Assembly: GCA_903927775.1 (NCBI GenBank)
Contig: CAIYOE010000014.1
Location: 1-6,009, forward strand
Reading direction: 5' to 3'
DNA: 6,009 nucleotides
Source: an uncultured Micrococcales bacterium
Lineage (GTDB): Bacteria > Actinomycetota > Actinomycetes > Actinomycetales > Microbacteriaceae
In this document: positions 1 through 6,009 of the stretch, piece after piece
Position numbering within the stretch: the first letter of the stretch is position 1
Layout: the number at the start of each line of letters is the position of its first letter
Notes under the pieces: model-generated
The model's database searches: none
The model's input: the letters and a program-made list of their open reading frames with translations, nothing else
What the model was told of the DNA's origin: nothing
Position numbers and translations under genes: made by a program

Positions 1-1
1 G

Positions 2-793
2 ATCACTCCGGGAAACTTCATCTTTAGAACTCGCGAGTTCGAACAGATGGAAATGGAGTTCTTTGTCGAACCTGGCACCGATGAAGAGTGGCACAACTAC
101 TGGATTGAACAGCGCCTTAACTGGTACACCAACCTTGGAATCAAGCCAGAGAACCTTCGCCTGTTTGAGCACCCAAAGGAAAAACTTTCTCACTACTCCA
201 AGCGCACCGTTGACATCGAATACCGTTTCGGTTTCCAGGGCAGCGAGTTCGGTGAGCTCGAGGGTATTGCGAACCGCGGTGACTTTGACTTGCGTACGCA
301 CTCGCGCGAATCGGGCAGCGACCTTTCTTACTTTGATCAGGCAAAGGGCGAGCGCTGGTTCCCTTACGTAATTGAACCTGCCGCCGGTCTCACCCGCTCG
401 CTTATGGCTTTCTTGGTAGACGCCTACGCCGAAGACGAAGCCCCGAATACCAAGGGTGGAGTAGACGTACGTACCGTACTTCGTTTGGACTACCGTTTGG
501 CTCCCGTAAAGGCAGCCGTGTTGCCGCTATCCCGCAACGAGGACCTCTCGCCGGTTGCACGCAACCTGGCTCAGGAGCTGCGCGGCTACTGGAACATCGA
601 CTTCGATGACTCCGGTGCAATCGGACGCCGTTACCGTCGCCAGGACGAAATCGGAACCCCTTTCTGTATCACTGTGGACTTTGATTCGCTCGAAGACCAG
701 GCCGTAACCGTGCGTGAGCGCGACACCATGGCGCAGGAGCGTGTATCGCTGAGCAAGCTTCGCGAATACCTCGGCGCCAAGCTTCTGGGTTAA
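2..793 (+). CDS. glyS: Glycyl-tRNA synthetase, alpha2 type (5'-truncated by window edge)
   Basis: This enzyme attaches glycine to tRNA-Gly in the cytoplasm using ATP. The reading frame is open from base 2, so an ATG at 47 is internal and the gene begins upstream; 263 residues are visible, a little over half of the roughly 460 usual for the homodimeric family. The fragment opens directly in class II motif 2 (FRTREFEQ, fragment residues 8-15). Next come the family signature [14 protein letters not shown] (about residues 84-97) and motif 3 ([14 protein letters not shown], about 125-138, with the ATP-binding Arg at about 132). The anticodon-binding domain fills roughly residue 159 to the end and includes [10 protein letters not shown] and [18 protein letters not shown]. 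The frame is intact to the TAA stop, so the truncation is due only to the window edge. dusB follows after 2 bases, suggesting cotranscription. Identification is very secure; the symbol follows actinobacterial usage (glyQS elsewhere). Confidence 0.96.
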   Translation: MTPGNFIFRTREFEQMEMEFFVEPGTDEEWHNYWIEQRLNWYTNLGIKPENLRLFEHPKEKLSHYSKRTVDIEYRFGFQGSEFGELEGIANRGDFDLRTHSRESGSDLSYFDQAKGERWFPYVIEPAAGLTRSLMAFLVDAYAEDEAPNTKGGVDVRTVLRLDYRLAPVKAAVLPLSRNEDLSPVARNLAQELRGYWNIDFDDSGAIGRRYRRQDEIGTPFCITVDFDSLEDQAVTVRERDTMAQERVSLSKLREYLGAKLLG

Positions 794-795
794 CC

Positions 796-2001
796 ATGAA
801 CCCGGGTGCAACGGCTTTAGATAACTCGCTACCTAGGGCGGCACAACCGCTCAAGTTTGGCAAGTTGACTATTGGCACACCCGTCGTCTTGGCCCCGATG
901 GCCGGCATCACCAACACCGCGTTTCGTCGGCTATGTCGCGAATTCGGTGGAGGGCTTTATGTCTCGGAAATGATCACGAGTCGCGCGTTAGTGGAGCGCA
1001 CCGATGAATCAATGCGGCTGATTGGGCACCATCCCAGCGAACAAATTCGTTCCATTCAGCTCTACGGAGTGGACCCGAAGACCATCGGTGATGCTGTTCG
1101 AATGTTAGTTGCCGAAGACAGAGCCGATCATATCGACCTGAACTTTGGTTGCCCGGTTCCCAAGGTAACTCGCAAGGGTGGGGGAGCCGCATTGCCCTGG
1201 AAGCAGGATCTTTTTGCCTCCATAGTTCAGAGTGCGGTAAAGGCGGCTGGCGATATCCCACTGACCATCAAGATGCGCAAAGGTATCGATGCCGATCACC
1301 TGACTTACTTAGACGCAGCAAGGGCGGCCCGCGATGCCGGTGTAGCAGCCATTGCGCTGCACGCTCGCACGGCAAGCGATTACTACTCGGGGCACGCCGA
1401 CTGGAGTGCAATCGCAACGCTTCGTGAGGCCATTCAAGATGTGCCGGTTTTGGGAAACGGTGACATTTGGAGCGCGGCCGACGCCATTAACATGGTGCGC
1501 CAAACCGGAATCGACGGCGTGGTGGTTGGTCGTGGTTGCCTCGGGCGTCCATGGCTATTTGCCGACCTGCAGGCCGCTTTCGACGAGTTTCAGCGCGATC
1601 CGAGTTCAAATGCGGCAATCGACCCGGTGCAGCCCACGCTTGGTCAGGTTGCTCAGGCGTTTAAAAAGCACGCCGAACTGCTGACCGAATTCTTTGATGA
1701 AGAAGCCAGAGCTTGCCGAGACATTCGAAAGCATGTGGCCTGGTACTTCAAGGGTTATCCGGTGGGCGGCGAGTTCCGTGCCGCTCTGGCACAGGTGCAA
1801 AGTCTTAGTCACATGGATGAAATCCTGGCCACCCTGGACTGGGAGGTGCCTTATCCGGGAGACGAAGCCGAGGGGCCTCGCGGCCGGCTTGGTGGGGCCA
1901 AACAGACAGCGCTTCCGGAACATTGGCTCGATTCCAGAACGTTGAATTCGGAGCAGCAGGCAGTGTTGTTAGACGCCGAACTTAGCGTTTCCGGAGGCTA
2001 G
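796..2001 (+). CDS. dusB: tRNA-dihydrouridine synthase, DusB type
   Basis: This is a flavoenzyme that reduces specific uridines in the tRNA D-loop to dihydrouridine using FMN and NADPH. The 401-residue product starts with a short variable leader, then an FMN-binding TIM barrel. Visible landmarks are APMAGITN (33-40), the QLYG strand (88-91), the catalytic motif NFGCP with the proton-donor Cys at 119 and the following KVTRKGGGAAL, TIKMRKG (157-163, Lys159), LHART (188-192), GNGDIW (220-225) and the phosphate-binding GRGCLGRPW (245-253). A helical tRNA-binding domain follows at about 285-350, containing RDIRKHVAWYFKG. The last 50 or so residues (PYPGDEAEGPRGR...WLDSRTL...ELSVSGG) extend beyond the roughly 320-residue E. 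coli enzyme and resemble tails of actinobacterial homologues as I recall them. ATG 796 is the only plausible start; no strong Shine-Dalgarno precedes it, and the upstream stop is 2 bases away, which suggests translational coupling to glyS. The exact target uridine cannot be read from sequence. Confidence 0.95.
   Translation: MNPGATALDNSLPRAAQPLKFGKLTIGTPVVLAPMAGITNTAFRRLCREFGGGLYVSEMITSRALVERTDESMRLIGHHPSEQIRSIQLYGVDPKTIGDAVRMLVAEDRADHIDLNFGCPVPKVTRKGGGAALPWKQDLFASIVQSAVKAAGDIPLTIKMRKGIDADHLTYLDAARAARDAGVAAIALHARTASDYYSGHADWSAIATLREAIQDVPVLGNGDIWSAADAINMVRQTGIDGVVVGRGCLGRPWLFADLQAAFDEFQRDPSSNAAIDPVQPTLGQVAQAFKKHAELLTEFFDEEARACRDIRKHVAWYFKGYPVGGEFRAALAQVQSLSHMDEILATLDWEVPYPGDEAEGPRGRLGGAKQTALPEHWLDSRTLNSEQQAVLLDAELSVSGG
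1993..1997 (+). promoter_or_regulatory. Shine-Dalgarno site for dgt
   Basis: GGAGG lies inside the last codons of dusB. It is 3 bases before the GTG at 2001 and 6 bases before the GTG at 2004. The 6-base spacing is closer to the usual optimum, so this site favours 2004 as the dgt start. It also ties dgt translation to ribosomes finishing dusB. Confidence 0.7.
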
Positions 2002-2003
2002 TG

Positions 2004-3275
2004 GTGACCGAGCACGGCTACACGGATTTTGACCGGGAGCGTTTCCTGCCAGAAGAAAGACGCCCGGGGACCCTGCGTGGTGAGTTCACCCGAGACCGTG
2101 CCAGAGTGCTGCACTCATCGGCGCTGAGGCGACTGGGTGCTAAGACTCAGGTGCTTTCGCCAAGTACTGGCGACTTTGCTAGAACCAGACTTACGCATTC
2201 GCTTGAGGTGGCTCAGATCGGCCGTGAAATGGCAAGCGATTTAGGCCTAGACCCCGATGTGGTCGACCTCGCTTGTCTGGCACACGACCTAGGTCACCCG
2301 CCATTCGGACACAATGGGGAACACGCTTTGAATGATTGGGCCGATGAATTCGGCGGCTTCGAAGGTAACGCCCAAACCTTGCGTCTGCTCACGCGAATTG
2401 AACCAAAAGTCTTCGGCCCAACCGGTGAGCCATTCGGACTAAACCTGACCAGAGCCTCGCTTGATGCCACTTGCAAGTACCCTTGGGCCAGGGTCGACTC
2501 GCAGGATCTTGGCGGTCAGCCACGTGCCAAGTTTGGTTATTACCTAGACGACAAACCAGTCTTTGATTGGATGCGTAGGGGAGCCGACGAAGGTAAATCG
2601 GTTGAAGCCATGGTCATGGACTTTGCCGACGACGTTGCTTATTCGGTGCACGACTTTGAAGACGCGATTGTCAGCGGGTACGTGAACTTGGCAACCCTGG
2701 CGGACCCGGCAGCAGAAGCCAACATTCTGCAGCAGGCCAGCGAGTGGAGTAACGGCGCATTTTCACTGGAAGTCCTATTCGATGCGCTTCGCAGGCTGAG
2801 ACTCAACACCTACTGGCCAGTTTCCTATGAAGACACGCCATGGGATCTCGGTCGACTCAAGAATCTGACAAGTTCTTTGATTGGTGGTTTCGTGCAGCGG
2901 ACCACCAAAAACAGTTTCGCCTGGGCGCAGGAAGGTGAGATATCGCGTTACGGATCTAACCTTGTGGTGCCAAGCGACGTAGAAGAAGAAATTGCTGTGC
3001 TCAAGGGTGTGGTTGCCGGTTTTCTAATGGCACACGAAAGCCGACGTACCTATTACGAATGGCAGCGCGCAATTCTTACAGAACTCAGCGATGCCCTGTT
3101 GGCTGCCAATGGTGAGCACCTCGATTCCTACGGCAAGGCTGCATGGGCAAACGCTGTCACTCAGGAACAGCAGTACCGTGTCGTTGTCGACACCGTAGCT
3201 TGCCTAACCGACCAACGAGCAATAACCATGCACCACCAGTTGGTGACCAACGCCAGCGGGAAACACCTGACTTAG
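2004..3275 (+). CDS. dgt: Deoxyguanosinetriphosphate triphosphohydrolase-like HD-domain protein
   Basis: The family hydrolyses dNTPs to the deoxynucleoside and tripolyphosphate, controlling dNTP pools in the cytoplasm. Numbering from GTG 2004 (423 residues), the metal-binding HD pattern is complete: His65 in ARTRLTHSLEV, His94-Asp95 in LAHDLGHPPFGHNGE, and Asp210 in FADDVAYSVHDFEDAI. The early family motif ALRRLGAKTQV (40-50) is present. The length fits bacterial Dgt-like proteins, and the C-terminal half is a mainly helical region without further motifs that I can name. A second GTG at 2001 would add one residue and overlap the dusB stop by one base; the Shine-Dalgarno spacing favours 2004. 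The gene sits between dusB and dnaG, a dgt-dnaG adjacency common in Actinobacteria, consistent with a role in supplying or policing nucleotides for replication. Substrate preference (dGTP or broad dNTP, as in Thermus-type enzymes) cannot be assigned from the sequence. Confidence 0.94.
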   Translation: MTEHGYTDFDRERFLPEERRPGTLRGEFTRDRARVLHSSALRRLGAKTQVLSPSTGDFARTRLTHSLEVAQIGREMASDLGLDPDVVDLACLAHDLGHPPFGHNGEHALNDWADEFGGFEGNAQTLRLLTRIEPKVFGPTGEPFGLNLTRASLDATCKYPWARVDSQDLGGQPRAKFGYYLDDKPVFDWMRRGADEGKSVEAMVMDFADDVAYSVHDFEDAIVSGYVNLATLADPAAEANILQQASEWSNGAFSLEVLFDALRRLRLNTYWPVSYEDTPWDLGRLKNLTSSLIGGFVQRTTKNSFAWAQEGEISRYGSNLVVPSDVEEEIAVLKGVVAGFLMAHESRRTYYEWQRAILTELSDALLAANGEHLDSYGKAAWANAVTQEQQYRVVVDTVACLTDQRAITMHHQLVTNASGKHLT

Positions 3276-3283
3276 CTTGAACA

Positions 3284-3289
3284 TAGGAT
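3284..3289 (+). promoter_or_regulatory. Candidate -10 hexamer upstream of dnaG
   Basis: TAGGAT matches the actinobacterial TAnnnT -10 pattern. It lies in the 21-base dgt-dnaG gap with 7 bases between it and the dnaG ATG, the geometry expected when transcription starts at the A of the start codon (a leaderless mRNA). No convincing -35 is seen 16-19 bases upstream; the best local match is GAAACA at 3260-3265. The same bases supply an AGGA (3285-3288) that could act as a ribosome binding site 8 bases from the ATG, so the hexamer may be incidental. Confidence 0.35.
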
Positions 3290-3296
3290 TGAGGTT

Positions 3297-5168
3297 ATGG
3301 CAGGCAAGATTCGAGCGAGCGACATAGAAGAAGTCAAAGCTCGAATTAACATCGCCGATGTAATCGGGGATTACGTTCAGCTCAGAACCGCATCGGTTGG
3401 TTCGCTAAAAGGCCTTTGCCCTTTCCACGACGAAAAATCGCCATCGTTCAACGTTCGCCCATCGCAGGGTTTCTACCACTGTTTCGGTTGTGGCGAAGGC
3501 GGCGATGTCTACAAGTTTGTTCAGCAGTTAGACGGCCTCAATTTCACTGAGGCAGTCGAAAAACTAGCGGGGCGAATCGGCTTTACGCTCACCTACGAGG
3601 CTGGAAGTTCGAACGACTCAGGAGCAGGCGTCCGAAACCGCATCCTTGAAGCCAACTCACTGGCGGCAAGTTTTTATGCTGATCAGCTCGTTACCGAATC
3701 CGGCTCTACAGCCCGCGATTTTTTACTCGGGCGCGGTTTTGATCAAAGCGCAGTCGAGCATTTTGGCATCGGTTTCAGCCCCAAGGGTTGGAGCGGGCTC
3801 ACCGATTACCTCAAGGCCAAAGGCTTTGGCATCGATGAGTTAGTGCTTGCAGGGCTTGCCGCCCAAAGTGAAAAGGGTGGCTACGACAAATTTCGTGGCA
3901 GGGTTATGTGGCCCATCAAGGACGTCTCCGGTTCGGTAATTGGTTTTGGTGCTCGCAAGTTATTCGAGGACGACAACGGTCCTAAATACCTGAACACCTC
4001 GGACACGCCGGTTTATCACAAGTCGCAGGTGCTGTACGGTATCGATTTGGCTCGTAAGGACATCACCAAGCAGCAAACCGTGGTGGTGGTCGAAGGCTAC
4101 ACAGATGTGATGGCCTGTCACTTAGCCGGCGTTACCACCGCGGTTGCAACCTGCGGTACCGCTTTCGGAGACGAACACATTCGTATTTTGAACCGAATGC
4201 TGGTGGGGAACTCGTCACCCGCTCAGGTGATCTTTACCTTCGACCCAGACGCGGCAGGCCAAAAAGCCGCGATGCGTGCCTTCGAAGACAGCCACAAATT
4301 CGCGGCACAAACTTTTGTTGCAATCGGCCCAAACGGGCTAGACCCCAGCGACCTTCGACAGGCTCAGGGAGATGAAGCTGTTCGCCTGATGGTGCAAAAT
4401 AAGCGACCTTTGTTCGAGTTCGCCATTCGCCAAAAACTTGCCATGTTCGATTTGAACTCCCTTGAGGGTCGCGTGGCAGCGGCCAGAGCGGCTGCGCCTG
4501 TCATCGCTGGAATCAGGGATGAAGCGCTCAGACCCGCTTATGTTCGCGAGTTGGCAGGCTGGGTAAGTTTGCCACCAGACGAGGTGTCGCGAATAATCGC
4601 AGACGCTCAAAAGGTTAAGCGAACCAACGATGTAGCCAAATTACGGATAGACCAGGCGCAATCGTCCGATGATCTTCCTCCAACAACCCCAGAAGAGGGC
4701 TTTGCTAACGTAAACCTCGCAGATCCAATAAACCTTGTGGAACGACAAACGCTCGAGGTCTTGGTTCAGTGTCCGCAGAGTTTCAATCAGGGTCAATTGC
4801 AGCGCATTGCTGCCGCTGGCATGTCGGCTGCGGCCCATAACGCTTTGCTGCAATGTGTGGTTAAGGCCCTAAGTGCCGATTCTCAAACCTGGCTCGGGCG
4901 GATTCAGAGCGTAATACCTGGGGGTCTGGAACCATTGCTTCGGGCGGTGGCGGCTAAGGCCCTGCCGGTCACTACTCCGGCTCAGTTAGAGGCCTATTCC
5001 TCGGGTGTTATCACCAAGGCACTTGAACGAACCTTGAATCGAGAAAAAGCAGAGGCCCTGGCCGAACTTCGCCGCGGAGACGCACTCTCAGACCCCACTC
5101 ACTACCGCACGTTGCAGCAAAAGTTGGTGGATCTCGAATCCGAACGTCGAACCCTAATGGGGGAGTAG
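3297..5168 (+). CDS. dnaG: DNA primase
   Basis: DnaG synthesises the RNA primers for lagging-strand replication and works with the DnaB helicase at the fork. The 623-residue protein has the full bacterial architecture. The N-terminal CHC2 zinc finger has Cys41, His44, Cys62 and Cys65 (CPFH...CFGC). The primase catalytic core includes KFRGRVMWPI (198-207), GFGAR (216-220) and PKYLNTSDTP (229-238). The TOPRIM fold carries the metal-binding Glu266 in VVVVEGYTD and Asp316/Asp318 in FTFDPDAAG. A linker rich in Ser, Pro and acidic residues at about 440-475 leads to the C-terminal helicase-interaction domain, starting near NLVERQTLEVLVQCP and ending in a charged helix (LVDLESERRTLMGE). All expected acidic residues and zinc ligands are present, so the enzyme should be active. 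ATG 3297 is preceded by AGGA and GAGG elements at 8 and 2 bases. The downstream gene begins 4 bases after the TAG. Confidence 0.97.
   Translation: MAGKIRASDIEEVKARINIADVIGDYVQLRTASVGSLKGLCPFHDEKSPSFNVRPSQGFYHCFGCGEGGDVYKFVQQLDGLNFTEAVEKLAGRIGFTLTYEAGSSNDSGAGVRNRILEANSLAASFYADQLVTESGSTARDFLLGRGFDQSAVEHFGIGFSPKGWSGLTDYLKAKGFGIDELVLAGLAAQSEKGGYDKFRGRVMWPIKDVSGSVIGFGARKLFEDDNGPKYLNTSDTPVYHKSQVLYGIDLARKDITKQQTVVVVEGYTDVMACHLAGVTTAVATCGTAFGDEHIRILNRMLVGNSSPAQVIFTFDPDAAGQKAAMRAFEDSHKFAAQTFVAIGPNGLDPSDLRQAQGDEAVRLMVQNKRPLFEFAIRQKLAMFDLNSLEGRVAAARAAAPVIAGIRDEALRPAYVRELAGWVSLPPDEVSRIIADAQKVKRTNDVAKLRIDQAQSSDDLPPTTPEEGFANVNLADPINLVERQTLEVLVQCPQSFNQGQLQRIAAAGMSAAAHNALLQCVVKALSADSQTWLGRIQSVIPGGLEPLLRAVAAKALPVTTPAQLEAYSSGVITKALERTLNREKAEALAELRRGDALSDPTHYRTLQQKLVDLESERRTLMGE
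5162..5165 (+). promoter_or_regulatory. Shine-Dalgarno site for the dehydrogenase gene
   Basis: GGAG, within a longer run of G ending at 5165, lies in the final codons of dnaG and is 7 bases before GTG 5173. An in-frame TAA at 5155-5157 leaves GTG 5173 as the first possible start codon in that frame, so the start is well determined. Confidence 0.65.
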
Positions 5169-5172
5169 TAAA

Positions 5173-6009
5173 GTGATCAATCCTCGAAAAATTGCCATTG
5201 AGCCAAAGAGTTTCAGTTCATACGAGCAGGCCGTAGGGGACTCTGGCGGTGAACCCTGCAAGATTTCCAGCGATGTTGCGGCCCTAGTCTGGACCGACTA
5301 TTCCCAACCTGAGGCACTGGAAACGATGCTGAGAGCAAACCCCCAGTTGCAGTGGGTTCAGTTGCCATTTGCCGGGGTAGATACTTTTTCGCAGGTTCTC
5401 AATCATCCCGTGCGATTCACTTCGGCAAAGGGGTCCTACAGCGAACCGGTCGCCGAGCACGCTCTCATGCTGTGTCTCGCGCTTGGACGCGCTATCCCAG
5501 AGCGAATTCGTGCGACATCGTGGGGTAGAAAGTTTGCAAAGTCACTCTATGATTCCAAAGTTCTGATTGTTGGAGCGGGTGGCATTACGGCTGAATTGAT
5601 CAGCCTGTTGCGCCCATTTAGGACGGATGTCACTGTTGTCCGTAATCTGGACCAACCAATGGAGGGAGCGAACCGAACTCTGCCGCTCGAGTCCCTAGCC
5701 AGCGCGCTAGCCAAGGCTGATTTCGTGATTTTGGCTTGCGCGCTGACCCCAAGAACAAAGCACCTATTTGACTTGGCCATGTTGAAAAACATGAAGTCAG
5801 ATGCCTACCTCGTCAACATCGCCCGAGGAGCGGTGGTTGTTTCCGACGATCTGTTGACCGCGCTTGAATCGGGGATCATTGCTGGCGCAGGCATCGATGT
5901 GACTGATCCGGAGCCACTGCCCGAAGGTCACGCACTCTGGCGCGCACCCAACTTGATTATTACTCCTCACACTGCCGACACCAACGAAATGGTCTTGCGC
6001 ATGTTCTCA
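5173..6009 (+). CDS. D-isomer-specific 2-hydroxyacid dehydrogenase family protein (3' end beyond window)
   Basis: The family reversibly oxidises D-2-hydroxy acids to 2-oxo acids with NAD(P) in the cytoplasm; the substrate here is unknown. The frame is open for 279 codons to the window edge, and family length (about 310-330) suggests only a few tens of residues are missing. The N-terminal substrate-binding domain includes WVQLPFAGVD (61-70) and SEPVAEHALML (90-100). The Rossmann domain begins at about 129 with VLIVGAGGIT. The catalytic triad is complete and correctly spaced: Arg218 in NIARGAVV, Glu247 in DPEPLP and His266 in TPHTA (29 and 19 residues apart, as usual). The third Gly of GxGxxG is replaced by Thr139, and the end of the second strand reads VVRN rather than showing the usual Asp, hinting at NADP(H) use. 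It resembles GhrA or phosphoglycerate-dehydrogenase-like paralogues but lacks evidence for an SerA regulatory domain within the window. The 4-base spacing from dnaG implies cotranscription. Confidence 0.9.
   Translation, partial: MINPRKIAIEPKSFSSYEQAVGDSGGEPCKISSDVAALVWTDYSQPEALETMLRANPQLQWVQLPFAGVDTFSQVLNHPVRFTSAKGSYSEPVAEHALMLCLALGRAIPERIRATSWGRKFAKSLYDSKVLIVGAGGITAELISLLRPFRTDVTVVRNLDQPMEGANRTLPLESLASALAKADFVILACALTPRTKHLFDLAMLKNMKSDAYLVNIARGAVVVSDDLLTALESGIIAGAGIDVTDPEPLPEGHALWRAPNLIITPHTADTNEMVLRMFS

Noticed and set aside
47..793. ATG at 47 as the start of a complete 248-residue protein.
   Set aside because: The frame stays open to base 2, and the upstream codons encode conserved class II motif 2 of glycyl-tRNA synthetase, so this ATG is an internal Met.
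1866..1884. GC-rich near-palindromic stretch within the end of dusB.
   Set aside because: The possible stem has a loop of only 2 bases and no T run follows; it is explained by the coding sequence of the DusB tail.
2881..2908. Perfect 8-base inverted repeat (TTGGTGGT / ACCACCAA) with a 12-base loop, followed by A residues.
   Set aside because: It lies deep inside dgt in well-formed coding sequence, has no following T run on the + strand, and no gene on the other strand would use it. A chance hairpin is the simplest reading.
4338..4610. Open frame of 90 codons on the - strand opposite dnaG.
   Set aside because: It sits entirely under a conserved primase gene, shows no recognisable domain and is rich in Arg, Ser and His as expected of an antisense shadow.
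5547..5792. Open frame of 81 codons on the - strand near the right edge.
   Set aside because: The + strand here encodes the Rossmann domain of the hydroxyacid dehydrogenase with intact motifs, so this is a shadow frame.
1..6009. Search for defence systems, mobile elements, CRISPR repeats, tRNA genes or riboswitches.
   Set aside because: Coding sequence of five recognisable genes fills almost the whole window, gaps are 21 bases or less, and no direct repeats, terminal inverted repeats or tRNA-like folds were seen.

Overview
This window looks like a chromosomal housekeeping segment from an actinobacterium, most likely a small-genome Microbacteriaceae-type organism. The support is threefold: the gene order (alpha2-type glycyl-tRNA synthetase, DusB-type dihydrouridine synthase, Dgt-like HD phosphohydrolase, DnaG primase), protein details such as a DusB C-terminal tail typical of Actinobacteria, and the use of GTG starts. 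GC is moderate, roughly mid-50s percent judged by eye from a few lines, which is low for the family and would fit freshwater members. The lineage is an inference from these features; no database comparison was possible.

Layout: all five genes are on the + strand and packed end to end. (1) 2-793 is the C-terminal part of glycyl-tRNA synthetase; its 5' portion lies outside the window. (2) 796-2001 is dusB, 2 bases downstream. (3) 2004-3275 is dgt, with two adjacent GTG start candidates, one of which overlaps the dusB stop. (4) 3297-5168 is dnaG after a 21-base gap that holds a -10-like hexamer placed as in a leaderless promoter. (5) 5173-6009 is a D-2-hydroxyacid dehydrogenase family gene, 4 bases after dnaG and still open at the right edge. 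There is no gap longer than 21 bases, and I see no RNA gene, mobile element, CRISPR array, long repeat or convincing terminator.

How the genes fit together: the spacing suggests one transcription unit. It would couple glycine charging of tRNA, dihydrouridine modification of tRNA, dNTP pool hydrolysis and replication primer synthesis, followed by a metabolic oxidoreductase of unknown substrate. The first four are core genes whose key motifs are intact. The least defined gene is the last one: its catalytic Arg/Glu/His triad is intact, but its nucleotide-binding glycine motif departs from consensus. I found no evidence of an undescribed multi-gene system; the findings below are modest.
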